Shown: positions 1 through 8,410, counted from the stretch's first letter. The stretch: DNA of 13,426 bases from Gonapodya prolifera JEL478 (GCA_001574975.1 KQ965802.1:109985-123410), one strand, 5' to 3'. Notes: generated by a model not told the origin, from the letters alone. A program made the numbers and translations.

Positions 1-923
1 GCATGGAAATCGCTGATTCCCATGGCATTTCCCACTGCTCTACCATCCATTGGCAAATGCGCTCTTTACACGGATGGTAATCCTGGAGTGGTAAACGATC
101 ATGGAACACCTCAACATTCCACGGTGGAAAACCTCATGGGAATTTCGGCAAATCTAAGCGTTATACACCACAATGGTTATTTTATTATTGCATGCTATAG
201 TAGTACATCGCTGATTTCTAACCTACTGCTCACCGGAATCGCGGACTTGTGTCTGACAGTTGTAAAGTCACTGTCTTAGTGACCAACACTGAAGACAGTG
301 AACATAAGCAAAACGTGGCATCAAGGGTTACTCGAAAGTGAGACTCACGTGCTGATCGTCTTTCCAACTTGTCCGCGGTATTCCCTGGGGGGTGGATGAG
401 ATGAAATATACCAAGGTCAGACCAAGGCGCATGCACTTATCAAAATAGACACTACTAGTCGGAGACGTGACAGAGAACTCACAGGACCGAGAGACGGCAC
501 GCCTACAGTCGATCAACAGAAGAAGTTGAGTCAACCGAAGTGAGAATCATCGTTCGCTGGAACCATTGACATTGTGAGAGCACTCTATCACCACGGACAA
601 AGACTGGAATACTCACATTTCCGGGAAGATGAACGGTCTGTCCCCTGTAGTTCCAAAATAGCAGTTCGGACTAATGGGGGAAACAATTGGACTCTCTTGA
701 CAGAACGGACTTTCCGAAAGAAAGTTGGTTGCGTGAACTCCACGTTAGCCTGACTTTGGTGTCCTTCATGAGTCGGTTCAGGTTCCGGACAGACGTGGGA
801 AATGGGTGGTATTTGATATGCTCTCCAATGTAATGGTTGTGGAAAACAGACTGGGAATATGGACTGTTGGTAATCGGCGATTTACTAAAAAAACCACGGG
901 CGGTCACTGTAGTGGTAATTTCG
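1..923. other. Gene-poor stretch, no gene recognised
   Basis: I see no convincing coding region here. Open frames on both strands are short, have no recognisable motif and do not join across plausible splice sites. The stretch is rich in scattered short words of the type TGGTAA and CATGGGAA or their complements (for example at 17-24, 82-88, 96-101 and 135-142). Together with the hairpins at 269-300 and 924-965 this suggests old repeat or mobile-element debris next to the broken F-box copy A. No target-site duplication or transposase fragment could be identified. Confidence 0.4.
269..300. repeat. Small inverted repeat (9-bp perfect arms)
   Basis: CACTGTCTT at 269-277 is exactly complementary in inverted orientation to AAGACAGTG at 292-300, with a 14-nt loop. 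A second, overlapping inverted pair (GTCACT / AGTGAC) lies in the same place. It sits in a gene-poor stretch. It could be a transposon-end remnant or chance; no partner copy was found in the window. Confidence 0.4.
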
Positions 924-965
924 ATTTACCACCATGGGAAACCGTTTTTCCCAAGGGTGGTAAAT
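924..965. repeat. Long imperfect hairpin (18/19-nt arms)
   Basis: The left arm ATTTACCACCATGGGAAA (924-941) pairs with the right arm at 947-965 across a 5-nt loop, with one mismatch and one extra base. An overlapping smaller inverted pair (GTGGTAA at 912-918 against TTTACCAC at 926-933) shares the TGGTAA word. The hairpin lies about 65 nt from the point where F-box copy A loses homology to its sister genes, so it may belong to an inserted repeat that truncated the copy. Confidence 0.55.
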
Positions 966-1028
966 AGAATCGTGATAATGCAATGGGAATGAGGCACGGG
1001 AATCGGACCCACTTTTTCGGTGGTTCGA

Positions 1029-1153
1029 CTTTCAGGATTTCCACCTGAGCGGACCGAAACCGCCGGCATACGAGCGGGATGTGCGTGAAAAACGCTTTTC
1101 TGTGGTTTAGCAAGGCCAGCACGTGGTAGAGAAGCTCGTACGGAAGAGTCCAT
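1029..1153 (-). pseudogene. F-box gene copy A, truncated first exon
   Basis: Read leftward from the ATG at 1153, this matches the first exon of the intact F-box gene at 4085-2850. It still encodes segments such as LNHRKAFFTHIPLVC and RRFRSAQVEILK. Two lesions are visible. A 2-nt deletion just after codon 3 (one CT of a CTCT run is missing) throws the F-box out of frame with its ATG. The 5' splice site that reads GAAAG|GTGAAC in copy B has lost a G. Homology stops there: no second or third exon follows between 1028 and 1. It is therefore a one-exon remnant, not an expressed gene. Homology to the sister copies is clear, so the call is fairly sure. Confidence 0.8.
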
Positions 1154-1183
1154 CGACGTTTTGGGAAAGTTGTTGCTTGGACA

Positions 1184-1192
1184 TTTAGCCGC
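1184..1192 (-). promoter_or_regulatory. CGGCTAA-type element upstream of F-box copy A
   Basis: On the minus strand GCGGCTAAA lies about 32 nt before the ATG at 1153. The same word stands at a similar distance before the other two F-box copies. It may be a core promoter or 5' UTR element kept since duplication. Function is inferred only from position and conservation. Confidence 0.35.
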
Positions 1193-1404
1193 TAAAATTT
1201 GCCGGTGGTAATAACCATTTGGGCCCTTTAATTCTTTTGATATTGCGAAACAAAAAGCCTCTCATGCTATCACTGAGCGTGTAAAGAGGCCCTCTGAACA
1301 GTTGATTGTTGTTCCCCGCCTGAACCCTTGGCAGGTTTGCCCGAAGCCCTCCTCAAAACCCGACGAGTCGGGTAACTTCCATCCAAACACCCACATCTCA
1401 AACG

Positions 1405-2616
1405 ATGGGCGAAATCTCAGCGTCGATCGTGCCGCCCGACGTCCGCCCAGAGGCGCTGACCTGGCTCTGGAATAACGTCGACCTGTCCATCCTTAAGTCG
1501 TGCAGGAATTCAGCAGTCCGCTCGTTGGCCTGGGTCAAACCGCCAAACGGACCCGCGCACTCTCGGGTACGATCCATCGGCGTTGTTTGAAATCACTTTG
1601 GTAGGAAACGGAGGTCCAGAGGAAACAGTTGTCGTGAAATACCTAGATCCACTCGTAGCACGTGGTCTCGTTGTCCAAGATAACTTCCTTGTCACCACCG
1701 CCCGCCCACGCTCCTTCGCCGCAGCGAGCGTGGTCACCAATAACCACGAACCGCTCAACGTGATTGTCCAGTATCTCCTCACAGGATCCGCTGCACCGGA
1801 CATTGCATTGGACATCACACTTCGTGGACCAAACAAGGACCATTGTATCACCTTTGGCGACATCATAACAACATCATTCCGCGTACTCAGCTCTCTCATA
1901 ATGGAGCAGTACAAGAGTCGCGTCATTGCCGTTCTGGAGACGCGCGCGGGTCGTGGGAGGTCGCGCCCATGCCCGGTGAAGCTCCCCATGGAAAAGTGTT
2001 TCGGGTGACACAGAAGATTGTGGGGATCACAGCGGAGATCATGGTTTGGTGGTGGGACAATTTGAGCGACACGGCTCGGTATTGGTGACTGAGGTCATGC
2101 TCACCGGAGATCCAGCGAAGTGCTACGTTAATATCTCTCACCCACTCTCCACTTGTCGACCCTCTCGGCCCTCACTAGGCTATGGAACCCGACAGACCAC
2201 GTCTCTCTCATATTCTCAAAGACTTCCAGCCGCTATGTCCCCGGCATTCCCTACCTCGTCAACACTCACCAGGACATTGCCGAATACATCGGAAGCTCAC
2301 TATCATCTCCGTCGATCCACACATCACGCCCCCGCCTTGAACCGCTCCCTACTCGCGGCGGGTACTGGTACGCCACGCTGGTCCCGACCCCGCTCAAGAG
2401 TAAGGTGCCAAACAACCACATTGTCCGCGCGTGGGATCAAGTGCCGGAGGGAGCGGGATCGTCCTGCACAGTTCGTTCTATTTCGGGTCAAAAGGACTTA
2501 CTGCAGCGAGCCGGAAGCCGGGCGCCATGAGCTGCTACTTTGATGATTTGGGAAAGCATTGTTTGAGGGAGTTTCAGATGATGCCGCACTTTCTGCCACG
2601 GCTGTGTGCTGCGTAG
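1405..2616 (+). pseudogene. PhlG-like (2,4-diacetylphloroglucinol / phloretin hydrolase family) gene, frame-broken
   Basis: The second half matches the PhlG family, zinc hydrolases that cut a C-C bond between an acyl group and a phloroglucinol ring. Visible motifs are GITAEIMVWWW (about 2022-2061), then YWLWNPTDHV formed by removing an intron at 2085-2178 (94 nt, GTGACT...CACTAG, frame kept), then HIVRAWDQVPEG, then LHSSFYFGSKG, and HCLREFQMMPHFLPRL near the end. From memory, PhlG binds zinc through a His in a W-x-P-x-x-H context, a Glu, and an H-x3-E pair; NPTDH and HCLRE fit these. The start at 1405 (AACGATGGG) is plausible. The first half (about 1560-1940, for example DPSALFEITLVGNGG) is not recognised. 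The frame breaks in at least three places: between 1500 and 1575, in the CGCGCG run at 1941-1947, and at about 2448-2456. Either a young pseudogene or sequencing errors. The stop is TAG at 2614-2616. Confidence 0.6.
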
Positions 2617-2777
2617 GCGCATGGTGGGAAAGATGCTCGGCTTTAGTTTGGTCCGTATTCAAGGATTAAGTGGGGCCGCAGTGCATTCAGTTGAGAGGGA
2701 ATGTTGCTTATTATATTAAATAAATTGAAGGAGCAATCAAGAGAATTGACCCGATTGCGAAAGCCAATGGGTAGACG

Positions 2778-2805
2778 GTGAACACGTGAAGTTTCACGTA
2801 TTCAC
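2778..2805. repeat. Near-perfect palindrome between convergent genes
   Basis: GTGAACACGTGAA (2778-2790) and TTCACGTATTCAC (2793-2805) form 13-bp arms with one mismatch around a 2-nt centre. It lies between the stop of the plus-strand hydrolase-like gene (2616) and the stop of the minus-strand F-box gene B (2850), followed by a run of ten C at 2815-2824. It might form a transcript-end hairpin for either gene, or be a protein-binding palindrome containing an E-box core (CACGTG). Neither role can be shown from sequence alone. Confidence 0.55.
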
Positions 2806-2849
2806 GCCTTTCCACCCCCCCCCCGCGCTGCATCGCCAAACTTCCCCGC

Positions 2850-4085
2850 CTACACCGCTTGGGTACTTTGGCTCAGATTGATGACCTCCATCCGTGAATC
2901 AATTTGTGATTCACCGCAAGTCGCGCCGTACTGTTGTTGAAAATAATCAAAGGCGTGATCCGAGGAGCATCGGAAGCGGACTTTGACGGACTGACATGCT
3001 GCAGCGAGTCTTCTCAAAGCGTTCACTCTGTTCACTAAAGGGTCTGTGGGATTTTCGGTGTCGAATGCCACTCCCCCGGCTGTATACAAAGCGTCGATTC
3101 TGCAGAGCCTGGGTAGTCTCCCTTTTTGGATGACTCGCGATAACTCTTCGATTCCTGAAGCACTCATTGGGAAGGGGGAGCCCAGGTCGAGAATCTCTAG
3201 CTTTGGGTGTACTTTGGGCCCTCCGTGATCTGAGCTCCAGGAGATGTCCGGTCCCATTATTTGAACAGGGCTGAATTGAATCGAACGTGCATTTGGAAGC
3301 AAAAACAGTGTAGACAGATTTTTGCGGTGTAACACAACATGTGACGCGTTGAGCAGCGAGAGGGCCTTGTTAATTGTTATCGAACAGGTTGGTGCTCATC
3401 AGAAGGACCAGAGAGAAAGACACAGCACATACCTCCTCATCAGAACGGTCCCACGCGCGTTTAGTTCCATCGGCATTGTCCACCCAGTGGGGAAGGTCGA
3501 CAGACGAGGCGCCCATAGTGTTCCCAAAGTCTACCGCCCACGAAATCGAGACAACGGTTCGGAAAGTGATGCGCTGAATGGCATGATGACCGAATGGCGA
3601 GCAGGCAGTGAGGGCCCGCTTTACAACGTCTGCCATGGCGCCGGGAAGTGAGGTCTTGCTGTCCGAGCCGCACAGGTTCAGGAAACCGGTGATGTGGGTC
3701 TCTATCCATGGGTCTGGTTGGTGGACGAAACAACTCTGAAACACGCGCTTGCAGAGTGCCGGTGGTGTCACGATGCCCTCGCCGGAAGGTGCGTCGTTCG
3801 CAAGCAAAGTTTGCAGGTCGGTCAACCGAAACCAAGTCCCGTACATATTCGCAGTCGAGGCATTTGTGTCGAGTGAGATGTCAACATCCACGGAAGAGGC
3901 TGCGATGGCGTGCGTTTTGCGTCGACGATCGATGATTCCCCCAGAAAATGAAGTTCACCTTTCAGGATTTCCACCTGGATGGCCCGAAACCGCCAGCACA
4001 CGAGCGGGATGTGCGTAAAAAAGGCTTGCCTGTGATTGAGAAAGGCCAGCACGCGGTAGAGAAGCTCGTACGGAAGAGAGTCCAT
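2850..4085 (-). CDS. F-box protein with LRR-like C-terminal region (copy B, intact)
   Basis: A three-exon gene: exon 1 4085-3959, exon 2 3899-3433, exon 3 3365-2850. The introns are 59 nt (GTGAAC...TCGCAG) and 67 nt (GTATGT...AACAAG); spliced phases fit and give 369 residues without a break. Residues 3-42 are an F-box (LPYELLYRVLAFLNHR, IPLVCWRFRAIQVEILK), the module that binds Skp1 in SCF ubiquitin ligases. The rest would choose the substrate. Residues 252-291 carry leucine-rich-repeat-like text (PKLEILDLG, GIEELSRVIQ, GRLPRLCRIDAL), typical of fungal F-box proteins with degenerate repeats. The ATG at 4085 is preferred because the F-box starts right after it; the frame is open upstream to another ATG at 4196. 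It is the only intact member of three copies here. The substrate is unknown. Confidence 0.85.
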
Positions 4086-4106
4086 CGTGGTTTCATACGT
4101 CCATAT

Positions 4107-4115
4107 ATTAGCCGG
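4107..4115 (-). promoter_or_regulatory. CGGCTAA-type element upstream of F-box copy B
   Basis: On the minus strand CCGGCTAAT, followed by ATATGG, lies about 24-30 nt before the ATG at 4085. It matches the word at the same relative place in copies A and C. The TA-rich tail could act as a TATA-like element. Inference only. Confidence 0.35.
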
Positions 4116-4203
4116 CGCAATCAGCCGGTCAATTGCCGCCAGGTGACAATTCATCGACACTCCATCGTCTTGCGGAAATCCTCGCTGAATCTCCAATCCA
4201 CGT

Positions 4204-4452
4204 TCACTTTTTGGTCCCGTCTAACTTCTCATCTCTTTCAAACGCGCCCGGTCTTGCAATGAGCCGTAGGACGGATGTCATGAGCTCAAGCCAGAAGGTG
4301 GGAGTTCGCTGACAGGCTGGGATTAGGGAACGCAGGAAGTGGGGCCCGCGGGTAACGTAATAGTAATATGCTAGCGGAACGAACCAAACCTTTGCATCAG
4401 GAGTGTGGAACTCCCTCACTGCCAGGACATTGTGCAGCCAGATCGATGAGGC
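4204..4452 (-). other. Unidentified coding-like fragment
   Basis: Between F-box copies B and C, a minus-strand frame reads SSIWLHNVLAVREFHTPDAK, then a stretch with VWFVPLAYYYYVTRGPHFL and FWLELMTSVLRLIARPG, and stops at 4204-4206 shortly upstream of gene B. The composition (Trp, Leu, Tyr blocks, few rare residues) looks like real protein, perhaps a last exon cut from its gene. It has no credible ATG or upstream exon that I could find, and no match to the F-box copies. It may be a gene relic or chance open frame. Confidence 0.3.
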
Positions 4453-4621
4453 AGGTAGTCGATTATTACATTGAATTTAATGAACCTTCAAGATTCGAGA
4501 AAAGTGGCCAAATCACCATAGCCAAATGAGCAGAGCAAGAGAGTTGCCAATTAATGGCGTGCGAACGTCAAGGTTCAGTTATTCTCGTGTACCCCCAGGC
4601 TCCATTGCGATGTTTCCACTC

Positions 4622-5891
4622 CTATTTGACAACATTGGCTCGAATTGACATGAAAACCTCCATCCCAGATTCGACTTTGTGATTCGCCGTTAATTTCGTA
4701 TTGGGCGTCCATTTCGTCCGCCTGTCCATAGTTTTGTTGAAAGCCATCGAAGGCGACCTCCGACAGGCACTGCACACAGACTTTGACGGATCGACATGTT
4801 GCTGCAAATCGTATCAAAGCATCCACCCTGTTTGTGAGAGGCTCCGCCGCTCCGTAAAATTGTTGTGGACGTCGAGTGGAGGTGCACAAGAATATACAAC
4901 CTGTACTCTACGGAAGCCAAACACCCCCTTTGAATAGCTCGAGATAAACCTTCAGTCCCTGCAGCACTCATTGGGCCGAGGGAGCTTATGTCGAGAATTT
5001 CAAGCTTCGCGTGTATCTTAAGCTGCTCGTGATCGACGCCCCACATGCTGTCTGGTCCATCTTTCAACAGGGCTGAATTGTACCAAACGCGCATTTGGAA
5101 GCAAAAAAAAACATAGACAGGCTCTTGCGGTGTAAGGCAACATGCTAGGCATTGAGCGCAGAGAGGTCATTCAGCTACAACGTAACCGACAGCTGCTATA
5201 GATACGTCGCTCATCAACAGAGATAAAGAGAAACAGTGGCAAATACCTCATCCGTAGAGCGTTCCCACACATATTTGATTCCATCGACATTGTCTGCCCA
5301 CTTGGGGAGGTCAACCTATGGGCCGCCAATGCCATTTGAAATTCCACCGTCCACGACGGAACAAAACGTGACGCGCTGATGACGTAATGATCAAACGGCA
5401 CGTAGGCAGCGAGCACCCGCTTTACAACGTCCACCATGGTGCCGGGAGGTGAGGTCTTGCTGTCGGAGCCGCACAGGTCTGGCAAACAGAAGATGTCGGT
5501 CTCTTCCCGCTGGTCGGGTGGTTGGCGCGAGAAACAATATTGAAACATCCGGTTGTGGAATGCTGGTGATGTCACGATGCCCTCGCCGCAAGGTGCGTCG
5601 TTTGCAAGCATTGTTTTGCAGGTCAGTCAAACGAAACCAAGTGCCGTACATATTAGTAGTCGAGGCGTTCGTTTCGAGATAGATGTCAGCATCCACGGAA
5701 GACGTTGCGATGACGTGCGTTTTGCGTCGACGATCGATGATTCGCCTAGAAAATGGAACTCACCTTTCAGGATTTCGACCGGGGCAGACCGAAACCGCCG
5801 GCACACGAGAGGGATGCGCGTAAAAAAACCCTTGGCTTTGGTTCAGTAGGACCAGAACACGGTAAAGAAGCTCGAACGGAAGTGATTCCAT
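4622..5891 (-). pseudogene. F-box gene copy C, decayed full-length pseudogene
   Basis: This follows intact copy B exon by exon. Exon 1 starts at ATG 5891 (MESLPFELLYRVLVLLN). Exon 2 covers roughly 5700-5255 (TNMYGTWFRLTDLQ, LCGSDSKTSPPG, VDVVKRVLAA). Exon 3 covers roughly 5155-4622 (HAKLEILDISS, LTNRVDALIRFAATCRSVKV, then a segment matching VESGMEV). Damage seen against copy B: one extra T in the run at 5822-5828, shifting the F-box frame; one extra base near 5612-5618; a net shift near 5360-5380; further frame changes in exon 3 (a longer T run near 5105 and around 4860 and 4680). Both splice acceptors are lost: AG became AA at 5705-5706, and AAG became ATG before exon 3. With so many independent lesions, sequencing error is an unlikely full explanation. 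Confidence 0.8.
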
Positions 5892-5917
5892 TGGGGATTG
5901 GGGATATGTACTGTTTT

Positions 5918-5927
5918 ATTTAGCCGG
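5918..5927 (-). promoter_or_regulatory. CGGCTAA-type element upstream of F-box copy C
   Basis: On the minus strand CCGGCTAAATAAA lies about 30 nt before the ATG at 5891, with a second CGGCTAA a few bases further upstream. Position and sequence agree with copies A and B, supporting descent of the proximal promoter by duplication. Function is not shown. Confidence 0.35.
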
Positions 5928-6222
5928 ATTAGCCGTATGTTTGGGCTTGTCCAGACGAACGTCCGGCTGTCTCCTTCAACGTCACATTAAACTCGTCGCG
6001 CTCAGTCTACCCCCGAAACCCCGTCGCGAGACGTCCAGTCCACGCTCCCCTTATCCCCGTTCCCCCAAGTTAACTGTGCCTATGACCCGCTGACCATCCG
6101 TCGATCTCCATCCTTATCGACCTCAGTGACATTCCTCCCCTTACTCTCACTCCCGTCCTCTCCCCCCCCCCCCCCCCCCCTATCACCCCCCACACTCCCC
6201 ACACTCCCCGGCCCAAGCACCA
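5928..6222. other. Intergenic region with C19 tract
   Basis: No gene is seen between the F-box C promoter side and the stop codon of the SNARE gene. The stretch is pyrimidine-rich on the plus strand and includes an uninterrupted run of 19 C at 6162-6180, just beyond the SNARE stop at 6223. Any short open frame through it is low-complexity Pro/Ser/Thr text and not credible. Confidence 0.6.
6162..6180. repeat. Mononucleotide tract, 19 C
   Basis: An uninterrupted run of 19 C on the plus strand (G on the SNARE sense strand), about 45 nt past the SNARE stop codon. Such a run is prone to length variation and sequencing error. Confidence 0.95.
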
Positions 6223-7784
6223 CTACCGCAACCAGGTCAAGCAAAACGAAACAAACAGCAGCGTCATCACCACCCCGCCCAAAAACAGCGCACGGTCCTG
6301 CCGCGCTCTAGACTCGATGAACCGTACGACGGAGGTGGAGAGGCCGAGTGAGTTTGCGATGGTCAGGAGGCGGGAGTGTGTTGACTGGGGAGGGACGGGA
6401 TTTGTTGGAGAGGAGCGGAAGAGAACGGTTCATATGGAGCGAAGGAGACGTGGCGACGGTGAATACGACCATCACCGACTTGACGTGCAGTCCCGATTCG
6501 AGTGAAATATTCCTCCGTCGACAATGCCAGACTTTCTCGTATTTCCTTGCAAGTCCAGTTCCAGCTTCATCCGACCCAGTCCCACGTATATTCACCCCCT
6601 AGTCAAGCTCAAAGTTCCACCATCGGTCCAGTTCCCCTCCCTTCACCCATCTCAAACCCACCTTCAACATCCCCCTCTGCTCCGCCAAATCCTGCATGGC
6701 GGCGCGGCCCATATCAATGAACCCATCTATCCCTGCTCCTATCCTATGCAACGCGTCCGACTCGTTTTCCGCTCCCCAGTGCGCGAGGGGGTTGATGTGA
6801 ACCTGGCCCTGGGATTGCGAGGGGGAAGAGGCGTGCGTAGGACGGCGGTGGGTTGTGGTAGAGGAGTCGGTCTGCGGGGTGGGGGTGCGAAGGGTTAGGG
6901 GAAGTGGAAGACTGGACGGAGTTCTTTGGTGCCAAACGGTGGCTACTAATGTTCTATAACTCAGGTCCGCCGAATTCTGGTTGACGCAGCGGTCCCGCGC
7001 TCCATGTAGCCACCACGATACAAGTGGAGGAGGCTCGTTCGAGTCAAATGCCAAAGCCTTGGAGCCTGTCTTGCAGTCGTCGGCAACCCGGTCTTCGGCT
7101 TCCAATACCAATCCAGACATCCCGAGGAAAGTAAGATGAGTGGAAAGACCGAAAGGAGCACTTCCGTGTCATGTGGCAATCGACGTCCACTTCTTGCGGC
7201 AGTCTCCAGTCTTCTGGCGCACCCTCCTAAAGCCGCCCAAAAGCACCCAGGCGAGGAAATGGAAAGGAAACACTCACGGCAGAAGTGAAACCACGACTAC
7301 CGCTGAGGAGTTCTTCTCGTTGCCGTCGTTGTTCTTGCAGCTTCGAGGGGACATGAAGTCGTTTCAAAAAACCGCTCGGCTGTCTTCACCCGCCAGCACT
7401 CCCCACACAGGACTCCCCGCCAGCTTAGCTCACTTTCGCTTGTTGCTCCTGCGCCTTCAGTCTATCGTGCAAGTTCAGTATCAGCCTGTACTCTCCCACC
7501 AGTCTCGACACCGTTCTGCCGCCCAATGTCAGTCAGCACTCGCCATCACACCTCCTCCCCCGACCCATAGGAAGACTCACTCACTCTTGCGCGGCCTCCC
7601 GCTTCTCCAGCACGATCTCCCTGCGTGCGGTCGCCGCTGCCTCGTCGAGCGATCGCTTGAGCGTGCCCAGCGATGCCGACGTCTCGAGCGACGGAAACGT
7701 GCCCTGAGTCTCGCATGATTCTAATTCGGTGCGTAGTGATGTCGTCCGCTTGTCCAGACTCGTCAGAAGCCGTGTCAATGCCAT
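6223..7784 (-). CDS. BOS1: ER-Golgi Qb-SNARE of the membrin/Bos1 (GOSR2) family
   Basis: Five exons splice in phase: 7784-7585, 7515-7434, 7379-7278 (or from 7340), 6871-6662 and 6384-6223. The product is about 251 residues (238 with the shorter exon 3), near the family's usual 210-245. The N-terminus (MALTRLLTSLDKRTTSLR...) looks like the regulatory helical region; LQEQRRQREELLSGS matches the family's RQREELL element. The SNARE motif spans residues about 165-225 (ESDALHRIGAGIDGFIDMG, AEQRGMLK, then TIANSLGLSTSVVRFIESRA across the last intron), with the zero-layer Gln at about residue 193. A single C-terminal membrane anchor follows (LFLGGVVMTLLFVSFCLTWL), ending in WLR-stop. In yeast this Qb-SNARE works in ER-to-Golgi vesicle fusion with Sed5, Bet1 and Sec22. 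Introns are 69, 54 (or 93), 406 and 277 nt. The 406-nt intron is long for this window and might hide a small exon. The start at 7784 gives the expected length; an alternative upstream exon from about 7875 cannot be excluded. Confidence 0.85.
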
Positions 7785-7944
7785 TGGTTGAATGTCTGCT
7801 GTGGTCCGATGTTCAGGTGGGGAATGAGCAAACCGGCCGTCTCTCCTACCCCGTGCGTGCGGACTAAGATTCATGACCTGTACGGGTCGGAGGCTGGAAG
7901 AGATGGAGCACAATCGGGAGGCGGAAGGAGGAAAGAATAACATT

Positions 7945-8264
7945 GTCCAGTTACACATGGCTGGCAAGCCCAAGCTACCGCAAGGCGCTGGAACACGCCT
8001 TTGCAGTTCGACATCTTCTTCAGCGGTTCCAAGGGTGCGGAATCTTCCTGTCCCCATTTCCTTGAAACTGCCTGTATCAATGCGCTTTGAGTACGTGTGA
8101 AAACTGCGTCTCCTTTCATTCGGTTTGATCTCACCCGTGCTCCTTCGTCGCAATTAGTTTGGTTATGCAATGTGGTCCGTGGCGGCACGTTATCGATTGC
8201 GGACGTCAAAATTGCAATCCAGGAACTTGCGTATTACGCCTGCAGCTTCACGCCTTGCGACTGA
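7945..8264 (+). pseudogene. Zn2Cys6 transcription factor copy 1, 3' remnant
   Basis: This matches the last two exons of the factor at 9109-11202. The penultimate exon part (7958-8090) encodes WLASPSYRKALEHAFAVR and FQGCGIFLSPFP, then an in-frame TGA where copy 2 has Leu, then NCLYQCAL. An intron at 8091-8157 (67 nt, GTACGT...AATTAG) sits exactly where copy 2 has its 65-nt intron. The last exon reads IWLCNVVRGGTLSIADVK, then IAIQELAYYACSFTPCD and a stop at 8262-8264. No zinc cluster or middle region precedes it: homology ends about 160 nt from the SNARE start codon. Sequence similarity to copy 2 continues into the 3' flank to about 8410. A truncated duplicate, not a working gene. Confidence 0.8.
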
Positions 8265-8410
8265 ATTGGAGAGGAAGTGCGTTATGGTGACAAGTCGGCA
8301 GGTGTGATGGACGGAACAAACGGGAAGGAGAGATGTGCTCAAGGGGACCGGAAGTTACCACGACATTTGCACCAGCACAGTATTCATTTGTTCGTTAATC
8401 TATCATGACG

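Noticed and set aside
1510-1989. A 159-residue minus-strand open frame.
   Set aside because: It lies antisense to the hydrolase-like gene and has an Arg/Ser/Thr-rich, shadow-like composition with no motif.
6126-6311. A plus-strand open frame over the C19 tract (Pro-rich).
   Set aside because: It is low-complexity translation of a pyrimidine-rich stretch and overlaps the last exon of the SNARE gene on the other strand.
6599-7120. The whole 173-residue minus-strand frame as a single SNARE exon.
   Set aside because: Only the part from 6871 to 6662 resembles the family. The tail past the donor GTGGGT at 6661 departs from SNARE sequence, while the exon at 6384 restores it.
7425-7784. A two-exon 96-residue coiled-coil protein ending at TAA 7425-7427.
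   Set aside because: The apparent end AAA-GTG-AGC-TAA is a 5' splice site (AAA|GTGAGC). Continuing through further exons yields a complete SNARE with a C-terminal membrane anchor.
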